A program made the translations under genes and the position numbers. From assembly GCF_000620705.1 (NCBI RefSeq), contig NZ_KK211172.1, forward strand, positions 1-64,000: a DNA stretch of 64,000 nt, in the 5' to 3' direction. A model generated the notes under the pieces. It was not told where the DNA came from, did no database searches, and saw only the letters and a list, made by a program, of their open reading frames with translations. This DNA is from Nocardioides sp. URHA0020. GTDB taxonomy: Bacteria; Actinomycetota; Actinomycetes; Propionibacteriales; Nocardioidaceae. Position 1 is the stretch's first letter; every line of letters begins with the position of its first letter. Shown piece after piece: positions 33,801 through 40,371 of the stretch.

Positions 33801-34987
33801 ACACCGAGGCTGAGCGGAAGGCGAACGAGGGGGTCGAACTTGTGCACGTTGCGGAGTGGAGCCAATGTCGTGTCGAGCGCATCCAGCCAGTCCTCGGCCA
33901 GGACCGACCCGGCCCCGCCGCCGTTGCCCAGGGTCAACACCGTGAGGCCAACGAGTACCGCCACAACCAGCGTGGTACGCGACCACAGCCCGCGCACCGA
34001 CAACCCGAGCAAGCCGATCCCGGCGACGAGAACCGTTGTGACGAGGAGGACCGCCGAGGACGTGAGTGTGTAGCCGCCAACCCAGCCCATGGCTCCGCCG
34101 GGAAGGAAGGCTACCCAGTGACTGGTCCCGCGAAGGGCGGCGAGCCACCCGACCTCAGCAGCCGTGTTGCGGGAGGACTCGATGAAGTCCAGGAACGGTG
34201 GGGCGTAGCCGCCCATCAGCACGAGCGGTACCAACCACCAGAGGCACGCGACGAGGGCGCCGGCGCTCCAGCCGGTCACATCCACCAAGCGGCGGCGCCA
34301 GGACCGTCCCTCGGCCAGTAAGAGCAGCAGCCCCGGGAAGATCAGGCAGGCGAGCACCACAGTCGCGTTCGATCCACCCATCCACGGGACCGTGGCCGCC
34401 GAAAGGACGAACGCCCGCAGCGCGGTCGACCTCCCAAGCAGGTAGCCGACCAGCGGCAAGACCGTCCAGGGCAGGATCGCCGCAGGCAGCGTCTCGCCGC
34501 TGATCACGCCGACCTCGGTCAGGACCCGCGGCGCCAGCATGTACGTCAGCCCCGCCACCACCGCCCCCCAAGGACCGATGCCAGGCCATCGGCTCGCAAG
34601 CCGACGGGCTCCGAAGAAGGCCAGCAGCATGACCGTGGCGGACCAAAGCCGTTCCCACACCCACATCGGGACGCCCAGAACGTCGCCCAGCCAGAAAGCC
34701 GGGGCCATCGGCATCAGATATCCCGAGGCCTGATTCTGCAGCCCGCCGATCGCTGAGTCAGCGTTCCAGAGGTCGAGACTTCGGGCGATGAAACCCGCAG
34801 CGTCAAACTGAAGGTCGAGCTTAGTGTCCCAAGTGACGAGTCGGGGCTGCTGGACGAGGTTCAGCACCAGCGTTGCGAGGGTGACGATGACCGAAACGCA
34901 CCAGCCCGGCCGCGTCATTGCGCCGCCCCCGCGGCGAAGCGCAGCAGAGACGCCTCCCAACAAAGCGCCTCCCCTGTTCGTCGACAT
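30869..34987 (-). CDS. AftD-like (DUF3367) glycosyltransferase, second full copy, 1372 aa
   Basis: The N-terminal GT-C region keeps WDTKLDL (D54, D58) and RNVHKFDPLVRLP, so it looks catalytically complete. The outer part has LRRMGITHVVLRND, discoidin-like domains (AAFDASPFTAWTTA and ANAFDGREETSWYSA) and VVVDGWRQGWRLPAG before the last helix. The C-terminus has several more helices than the 21049 copy. It should use a lipid-phosphate sugar, probably a pentose. Third codon positions are less GC-rich than in the first copy, consistent with separate acquisition. It is the first gene of a two-gene operon with 27153-30872. Confidence 0.82.
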   Translation of the reverse strand: MSTNRGGALLGGVSAALRRGGGAMTRPGWCVSVIVTLATLVLNLVQQPRLVTWDTKLDLQFDAAGFIARSLDLWNADSAIGGLQNQASGYLMPMAPAFWLGDVLGVPMWVWERLWSATVMLLAFFGARRLASRWPGIGPWGAVVAGLTYMLAPRVLTEVGVISGETLPAAILPWTVLPLVGYLLGRSTALRAFVLSAATVPWMGGSNATVVLACLIFPGLLLLLAEGRSWRRRLVDVTGWSAGALVACLWWLVPLVLMGGYAPPFLDFIESSRNTAAEVGWLAALRGTSHWVAFLPGGAMGWVGGYTLTSSAVLLVTTVLVAGIGLLGLSVRGLWSRTTLVVAVLVGLTVLTLGNGGGAGSVLAEDWLDALDTTLAPLRNVHKFDPLVRLPLSLGVGAFVTSVVPALLKHLGRSRQHLRWAQVAATAAIVLLVTAAAQPAASGLLRTEGGMTDISGSWRSAVAYLDQRPGPVRVLVLPGAGSAVQSWGRTIDEPIQVLDSPAWVGRAAQNVYPPATLRALDAIEVQINTGRPITGLSSTLRRMGITHVVLRNDLESVRATTTPPAVAMAALRGPTGLVPVADFGETDEGFPEVEVLAVRGIDSDPRVSISDWGARQVVRGGPEAINDLTQVGLISDEAPVVLAGGESGEDGVDIATDTNQRVERTFARITDAVSGVMTAGDDFRLRRPFHDYTGGTVPAATTVAQYDGASEIVASTSGGYANVLGPIHQEMHPYAAFDASPFTAWTTAPLTLPVGQWIEARFPEPIEPGPVSLLFDSANGADVSRVRLTTDTGSVDAAVGTNGTVSGVELPDGATSKVRITVLAVRNGLLQVRLANVAIEGIEIRRSLRIPGEVSADTSMFFRSESSRRACLLPDNRVECSIAWQRETPETAGFARTVDMAEAGRWRLHGRAVATDGRALERLFAPLSEEQVDVEATSYYAGDPAVIGANAFDGREETSWYSAPLDPAPGLQLSWQQPRTIRSVTATLGADQPGKLPEELVVDPMVPGSDPQIVRTSGDGAGVMKPVRTTKLRITALPVGRNVPVGIGELQITGLMDLRYSWDPTAATGVVCGFGPTIEVDGRTVQTKVLGNLSDIVTGAELAVVPCDDAPLGIGAGTQQVRVMNAAGFSVSRLWLKPATDVVPASTPPADRDSLARVVTWSPTDRTVEVKTERDAILSVSESENVGWEARLDGDRLDPVVVDGWRQGWRLPAGSAGEVSLIFTPQQTFQAGIVAGLGLAAFLNVAALVLLVLPGRRRRRDAGIATAPRSGPGAGAFGPNRLVVALGAGALALVSLPLAGGALVGHATRRMGLLPFSALCTACLLVAAVAALVEVGGVVIPPTAANVLTAVVVGLVAGRVIFGDDHADEESA

Positions 34988-35053
34988 GCGGCCCGGAGTC
35001 TATATGGTGCTCGACAAAGTTTCCGGCCCCTCTCCCAAGTCAAGGAATCACCC

Positions 35054-35773
35054 ATGCCTGACCAGATCAGCCCACAGTTCGCGGATGCGTGGGAGTTCGC
35101 CTCAGGGGTGTCCGGGTGGCTCACGGAGGCGCAGGGCGAGCTGCTCTGGACGAGCACCGAGCGGCTCCCGGAGGACGCCCTGGTGGTCGAGATCGGCAGC
35201 CACCAGGGCCGGTCGACCACGGTCCTGGCCGCAGCGGTCCAGGCCAGCGGCGGCCAGGTCGTAGCGGTCGACCCGTTCGTCGACGGGCGGCTCTTCGGCG
35301 GTCGCAAGACCAGGGACATCTTCGAGGCGAACCTCGCCGCTGCCCAGCTCACGGACACGGTCGAGTTGCTGCCGGAGTACAGCACCGTCGCCCGCAAGAG
35401 CTGGTCGCGCCCGATCGACTACCTCTACATCGACGGCAAGCACGACTACTGGACCCTGTCCGACGACCTGAAGTGGTCCGAGCACCTGCCCGAGGGCGCC
35501 CCCGTCCTGATCCACGACTGCTACTCCTCGATCGGCGTGACCTTGGGGATCCTCGCGCACGTGCTGCCGTCGCGACGGCTCCGGTACGAGCGGAGGGCCG
35601 GGTCGCTGGCCCTGTTCCGGGTCGGCAAGCCATCCGTGGCCGACCGCCTGCGCATCGTCGGCGAGATCCCCTGGTGGCTGCGCAACGTGGTCGTCAAGGT
35701 CCTGCTCCGGTTGCGTCTGGGCGTCGTCGCCAAGGCGCTGTTCGGGCACCGCGGGCCGTACGACCCCTACTGA
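35054..35773 (+). CDS. Class I methyltransferase (Methyltransf_24 type), 239 aa
   Basis: Motif I is LVVEIGSHQGRSTTVLAAAV (about residue 44), followed by VVAVDPFVDG and the family-typical IDYLYIDGKHDYWTLSDDLKWSEHLPEGAPVLIHDCYSS, where Asp and His residues can bind a metal. A basic amphipathic C-terminus follows. The start has AAGGA at a proper distance. Such enzymes O-methylate sugars or polyketides. The GT4 gene follows 85 bp downstream on the same strand, so the two are probably one operon. Confidence 0.83.
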   Translation: MPDQISPQFADAWEFASGVSGWLTEAQGELLWTSTERLPEDALVVEIGSHQGRSTTVLAAAVQASGGQVVAVDPFVDGRLFGGRKTRDIFEANLAAAQLTDTVELLPEYSTVARKSWSRPIDYLYIDGKHDYWTLSDDLKWSEHLPEGAPVLIHDCYSSIGVTLGILAHVLPSRRLRYERRAGSLALFRVGKPSVADRLRIVGEIPWWLRNVVVKVLLRLRLGVVAKALFGHRGPYDPY

Positions 35774-35858
35774 GCCGGGCTGAGCGCCGGCCAGGAGCCG
35801 GTCGGACCGCGCGCACGTTCGTGTAACAGGGAAGCGACTGCCGAGTAACATCCGTGGC

Positions 35859-37022
35859 ATGGCGGTGAACGACGCGGCATCCGTGCAGGGCAAGCACGTG
35901 GTGATCTTCAGCTGGCGCGACACCGCCAACCCCGAGGGCGGCGGCGCCGAGCTCTACATCGAGACGATCGCCCACGGCCTGGTGGCGCGCGGCGCGCGGG
36001 TCACCCTCTTCTGCGCCTCGCACGACTCCGCTCCGTCGGACGAGACCATCGGCGGCGTGCGCTACGTACGCCGCGGCAACCACGTGACCGTCTACCTGTG
36101 GGGACTGATCGGCCTGGCGCTGCGCCGGCTCGGCCGAGTCGACATCGTCGTCGACGTCCAGAACGGGCTGCCGTTCTTCACCCGCCTCGCGACCCGCAAG
36201 CCGGTGGTCGTGCTGGTCCACCACGTGCACCGCGAGCAGTGGCCGGTCGTCTACCCGGGTCGCATCGGCAAGGTCGGGTGGTGGATCGAGCGCCGGCTCG
36301 CTCCCCTGGTCTACCGAGGGTGCCAGTACATCGCCGTGTCGCGGGCGACCCGGGCCGAGCTGGCCGACCTCGGCGTCGACAAGGCGCACATCGCCGTCGT
36401 GCACAACGGGACGACCCCGCCCCCGGAGGTCACCGCGACCAGGAGCCCCGACCCCACGATCGCCGTGGTCGGGCGGCTGGTGCCGCACAAGCAGGTCGAG
36501 CACGCCGTCGATGCGGTCCTCGCGCTGCGCGAGGAGTTCCCGCGCCTGCGGCTCGTGATCGTGGGCGACGGATGGTGGGCCGATGACCTGCAGAAGTACG
36601 TCGCGCAGGCGGGCGCCGGCGACCTCGTGACGTTTGAGGGCCACGTGCCCGAGCAGCGCAAGCACGAGATCCTCGCGACCGCCTGGCTGCTCGCCCTGCC
36701 GTCGCTCAAGGAGGGGTGGGGCATCGTCATCGGCGAGGCCGGCGGGCACCGGGTCCCGGCCGTCGCCTACTCATCGGCCGGCGGGACCCGCGAGTCGATC
36801 GCGCACGACCGCTCCGGGATCCTGGTCGACGACCAGGACGGCTTCGCGGCCGCGGTGCGGGACCTGCTCAGCGACGCGGCGGCCCGGGAGCGCCTCGGCG
36901 ACGGGGCCTACGACATGTCGCACGAGTTCGCGTGGCGGCACTCGCAGGACTCGTTCGCGCGCGTCCTGACCGAGGTGCTCGCCGGTCGACGCGTGTGCCT
37001 GGAGGACCCCGACGCGCCGTGA
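35859..37022 (+). CDS. GT4-family glycosyltransferase (Rv0225-like), 387 aa
   Basis: GT-B fold. The N-terminal domain opens with WRDTANPEGGGAELYIE (glycine loop at residues 27-29). The C-terminal domain has VVGRLVPHKQVEHAV, IVGDGWW and the E-X7-E donor motif in SLKEGWGIVIGEAGG (E285, E293). It is cytoplasmic and probably adds a sugar from a nucleotide donor to a lipid-linked precursor. The homologue in the comparable M. tuberculosis cluster is Rv0225. The gene is followed by a strong terminator. Confidence 0.88.
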   Translation: MAVNDAASVQGKHVVIFSWRDTANPEGGGAELYIETIAHGLVARGARVTLFCASHDSAPSDETIGGVRYVRRGNHVTVYLWGLIGLALRRLGRVDIVVDVQNGLPFFTRLATRKPVVVLVHHVHREQWPVVYPGRIGKVGWWIERRLAPLVYRGCQYIAVSRATRAELADLGVDKAHIAVVHNGTTPPPEVTATRSPDPTIAVVGRLVPHKQVEHAVDAVLALREEFPRLRLVIVGDGWWADDLQKYVAQAGAGDLVTFEGHVPEQRKHEILATAWLLALPSLKEGWGIVIGEAGGHRVPAVAYSSAGGTRESIAHDRSGILVDDQDGFAAAVRDLLSDAAARERLGDGAYDMSHEFAWRHSQDSFARVLTEVLAGRRVCLEDPDAP

Positions 37023-37060
37023 CACCCGGGCCGGTGCCCGGCCACGCAGCAAACGACACG

Positions 37061-37094
37061 AAGAGCGGGCCCGGCGTACGCCGGACCCGCTCTT
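37061..37094. terminator. Long hairpin terminator between convergent genes
   Basis: AAGAGCGGGCCCGGCGTACG and its following half form a 34-bp nearly perfect inverted repeat (single mismatch per arm) centred on GTAC. It lies between the ends of the GT4 gene (37022) and the DUF2613 gene (37108) and can serve both directions. Confidence 0.8.
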
Positions 37095-37107
37095 CGGTGG
37101 TGCGAAG

Positions 37108-37254
37108 CTACTGGTTGGAGCCGTACTGGAGGACGGAGGTTTCCTTCGGCTGGAACGAGCCCGAGCTTGCCGTGTGGACCACACCGAATGCGGTTGCGGT
37201 CGCGAGGCCGGTGCCCACCAACAGGGACACACCACCGATGATCAATGCTTGCAC
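37108..37254 (-). CDS. DUF2613-like small exported/membrane peptide, 48 aa
   Basis: The GTG at 37254 follows AGGAGTGGAG and opens a 48-residue frame. The peptide has one hydrophobic segment (residues 3-25, ALIIGGVSLLVGTGLATATAF), then HTASSGSFQPKETSVLQYGSNQ. The hydrophobic part followed by a short polar tail with YGS near the end matches DUF2613, a family of tiny actinobacterial peptides; M. tuberculosis has Rv0236A beside aftD. The gene lies 42 bp after the GT-C-like gene and before the terminator, so it is the last gene of that operon. Function is unknown. Confidence 0.72.
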   Translation of the reverse strand: MQALIIGGVSLLVGTGLATATAFGVVHTASSGSFQPKETSVLQYGSNQ

Positions 37255-37296
37255 GTCAACTCCACTCCTGAGGCGTGGCGAAAACATACCACTGAG

Positions 37297-39036
37297 TCAC
37301 CCGGAACGTGGCAATCGCCACAAAGTTCGCACTCGACGGGTGGCGGCGAGGCCCAGGCTCCCCAGGACGACGCCGCCGGCGAGGAGCCACGCGACCCAGA
37401 TCCCGGCCCGGGTCGTCGCACTCGGCTCCGACTCGACCGTCCGCGGCACCTCCCACACCACCAGGTCACTGCCGGCGTGCACCACCGGCAGCCCCGTCAG
37501 GTCGGCCGAGGGCGCCGCGTCGCCGACCATGGCCGCGGCCTCCTTGTCCAGGACGACCCACCCGATGCCCTCCTCCCCCAGCCGCTCGGCCAGCTCCGGC
37601 GCGCTGAGGTCGGAGTCGAGGAGCTTCTCGACGCGGGCAGCGCGGGCGTCCTCGCCCGCGATGCGGGTCCCCGAGACGTAGAGCGTGTCGCTCGCCAGGT
37701 AGTCGGGCGTCATGAACCTGCCGGTCGGGTCGAGCGTGCGACGTCCGTCGTTCCAGCTCGGCAGTCGATAGCTGTTGAACGGCAGCAGGAGCAGGTCGCC
37801 GTACCCGCGCTCCTGCAGTCGCGCATCGATCGCGCCGCGCGCCACGGCGTACTCGGTCGGGAAGGCGACGGGGCGGAGCCGGCCGGCGAGCCCCAGCCCT
37901 AGGTCCGGCATCAGCGCCACCGGCATCAGGACGAGGCAGGTCACCACGGCCCCGCGGACGCCGTACTTGCGCACCAGGCCGCCGAGCGTGCTCACCCCGA
38001 GGCCGAAGAGGCAGGCCTCGAGCGGCGCCAGCAGCGCGAGGAAGCGGGTGCCGTCGCGCAGCAGTCCCCCGCCGGGGACGTTCGCGGCGAGCCACGCCAA
38101 CGCGTCGGGCACGACGGTGCCGGCTACCGCGACGACGAGTCCGATGCCGCCCGCCACGACCAGCGCACGGCGGTCGCGCCGCTCGACGACGGGCCGCCAG
38201 CGCCAGGCGCCCAGGGCAGCCACCGCCACGGTCAGGACCAATGCGACCACCGCCGCCCAGCTCTCGCGGGAGGCGGGGACGACCTCGGCGTTCCAGATGC
38301 CGCCCAGCCCGAGGACGGTGAGGGACAGCGGCAGGACGCCCTCGGCCCGGGCCGCGAAGGCCTCGACCCCGCGCGGGTCGCTGAGCGCACCCGAGCCGTG
38401 GAGCGCGCCGGCCACGATCCACGGCGCGTTGACGGCGGCCGCGCCGAGCCCCACCAGCGCCGTACGACGCCAGGCCTCGCGGCCACGACCCACCACGCAG
38501 GTCAGCGCGAAGACTGCGGCGATGACGCCTCCGGCGGCACTCAGTGCCGCGAGCGCCAGCCACAGCCAGATCGCGGGAAGCGTCCGCGCACCGGATCGGG
38601 CCCGCCGGGCCGCGTCGTAGATCCACGGCAGCGCGGCGTAGGCGAGCAGCAGCGGCCAGTGCCCGATCCCGAGGCGCTCGGCGACGAAGGGGTTCCAGAC
38701 GTAGCAGGTGGTGGCCGCCACCTGGGCGGTCAGGTTCGTGCTCGGGACCAGCCGTCGGGCCCCGAGCCCGGCGAGCACGAGCGCACCGAGCAGCAGGATC
38801 TTCTGCAGCACGTCACCGGGCACGACCTCGTCGAGGACGGAGACGACCGCGTCCGACGGCACCGCCCGCGGCAGCCCCGATCCCAGCCCGAGGAAGTCCG
38901 AGCGGAACGCGAGGTCGGGGACGAAGACCATGTCGTACGAGAGCACGAATCCGGGCCACAGCACCGGCAGCAGGATGACCAGGCCGAGCACCCACGGCCA
39001 CGCCCGAGCGACGAGGAGCTTGGAGCCGCTCACCAC
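37297..39036 (-). CDS. Polytopic GT-C-like membrane protein (Rv0226c-like), 579 aa
   Basis: About eleven hydrophobic segments are seen. Loop 1 (SYDMVFVPDLAFRSDFLGLG) has acidic residues in the place expected for GT-C enzymes. The C-terminal outer part has PFNSYRLPSWNDGRRTLDPT and LGEEGIGWVVLDKEAA, resembling the corresponding LRR.GI.H.V.R segment of the AftD-like proteins, then a final helix and a basic tail. The comparable M. tuberculosis protein is Rv0226c. It is likely a glycosyltransferase or glycan assembly factor; activity is unproven. It forms an operon with the DUF2613 peptide. Confidence 0.72.
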   Translation of the reverse strand: MVSGSKLLVARAWPWVLGLVILLPVLWPGFVLSYDMVFVPDLAFRSDFLGLGSGLPRAVPSDAVVSVLDEVVPGDVLQKILLLGALVLAGLGARRLVPSTNLTAQVAATTCYVWNPFVAERLGIGHWPLLLAYAALPWIYDAARRARSGARTLPAIWLWLALAALSAAGGVIAAVFALTCVVGRGREAWRRTALVGLGAAAVNAPWIVAGALHGSGALSDPRGVEAFAARAEGVLPLSLTVLGLGGIWNAEVVPASRESWAAVVALVLTVAVAALGAWRWRPVVERRDRRALVVAGGIGLVVAVAGTVVPDALAWLAANVPGGGLLRDGTRFLALLAPLEACLFGLGVSTLGGLVRKYGVRGAVVTCLVLMPVALMPDLGLGLAGRLRPVAFPTEYAVARGAIDARLQERGYGDLLLLPFNSYRLPSWNDGRRTLDPTGRFMTPDYLASDTLYVSGTRIAGEDARAARVEKLLDSDLSAPELAERLGEEGIGWVVLDKEAAAMVGDAAPSADLTGLPVVHAGSDLVVWEVPRTVESEPSATTRAGIWVAWLLAGGVVLGSLGLAATRRVRTLWRLPRSG

Positions 39037-39120
39037 TCATCTCCTCCTCGGACCTGACCAGCCGCCGAAGTGTAGCCGTGCTGGATACACCGTGACGCCC
39101 ATCGCATACGCTTCCCTGCC

Positions 39121-40371
39121 GTGACCCGATCGAGCCGGCTGAGCGCCTTCCTGAGCGGCAGCGGGTCCATCGCGGTGTCGATGGCGGTCATGAACGTCGC
39201 GACGTACGGCTTCACGATCATCGCGGCGCGGATGCTCGGACCGAAGTCGTACGGCGCGCTCGCCAGCCTGATGGCCACCCTGCTGGTCGTCACCGTGCTC
39301 CAGCTCGGTCTCCAGGCCACCGCAGCGCGGCGGATCGCGGCGGAGCCGGGCCACGTCGCCCAGATCGAACGCACGATCCTCGGTGTCACCTACCGCGCCG
39401 CGGTCGGGCTCGGTGCGCTGCTGCTGGTACTGGCCCCTCTGCTCAACGTCGTGCTCCGCCTCGAGAGCCTGCCGACCGCGGCGCTGCTCGCACTCGTGTC
39501 CATCCCGTTCACGATCATGGGTGGCCAGGCCGGGATCCTCCAGGGCGAGCGTCGCTGGGGAGCACTCTCCGTCCTCTACCTGCTCAGCGGCGTCCCGCGC
39601 CTGATCATCGGCACCGCCCTGATCGCCTGGCAGCCCAGCGAGCTGACGGCGCTGGCCGCCACCGGGATCGGCGCCTGCTTCCCCGTCATCGCCGGGTGGC
39701 GCTACCTGCGTCGCCCGCGCGCCGCCGGCGTGCACACCGAGGAGCACGGCTTCCGTCAGGTGATGCAGGAGACCTTCCACAACTCGCAGGTCCTGCTCGC
39801 CTTCTTCGCCCTCTCCAACGTCGACATCGTGCTCGCCCGCAACGTCCTCGACGAGCACGACGCGGGCCTGTACGCCGGCGGGCTGATCCTGACCAAGGCG
39901 GTGCTCTTCCTGCCGCAGTTCATCGTCGTGATCGCCTTCCCGTCGATGGCGACCCAGACCGGACGTCGCCGCGCCCTGACGGCGAGCCTGTCGCTGATCG
40001 CGCTGCTCGGGGCGATGGTGACGATCGGCGCCGCCGTGGTGCCCGACCTGGCGCTGATCTTCGTCGGCGGCAGCGACTACGACGAGATCGCGGCGCACCT
40101 GTGGATCTTCGCGATCCTCGGCACCTTCCTCGCCATGCTGCAGCTGCTCGTCTACTCGGTCCTCGCCCGTCAGGGCCAGCGGTCGGTCTACCTGGTGTGG
40201 ATCGCGCTGGCGACGATCATCGGCGTCGGCCTCACGACCTCGACCCTGCGCGGGCTGCTGACGGTGGTCATCACCACCGACGCCATACTGCTGGCGGCCC
40301 TGCTGTGCATCAGTCTGGTCGTCATCCGACGTCCGGCCGCCCCTACGCCGGAGCCGGTCCCGGCTCAGTGA
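39121..40371 (+). CDS. Polysaccharide flippase (Wzx/MATE-like), 416 aa
   Basis: Twelve or more membrane helices with the polysaccharide-synthesis pattern: SIAVSMAVMNVATYGFTIIAARMLGPKSYGALASLMA at the N-terminus and VDIVLARNVLDEHDAGLYAGGLILTKAVLFLPQFI in the middle. It should flip a lipid-linked saccharide across the membrane for the cluster's outer-face glycosyltransferases. The GTG start follows an 84-bp divergent region shared with the GT-C-like gene. The end overlaps polA by 7 bp (convergent). Confidence 0.82.
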   Translation: MTRSSRLSAFLSGSGSIAVSMAVMNVATYGFTIIAARMLGPKSYGALASLMATLLVVTVLQLGLQATAARRIAAEPGHVAQIERTILGVTYRAAVGLGALLLVLAPLLNVVLRLESLPTAALLALVSIPFTIMGGQAGILQGERRWGALSVLYLLSGVPRLIIGTALIAWQPSELTALAATGIGACFPVIAGWRYLRRPRAAGVHTEEHGFRQVMQETFHNSQVLLAFFALSNVDIVLARNVLDEHDAGLYAGGLILTKAVLFLPQFIVVIAFPSMATQTGRRRALTASLSLIALLGAMVTIGAAVVPDLALIFVGGSDYDEIAAHLWIFAILGTFLAMLQLLVYSVLARQGQRSVYLVWIALATIIGVGLTTSTLRGLLTVVITTDAILLAALLCISLVVIRRPAAPTPEPVPAQ

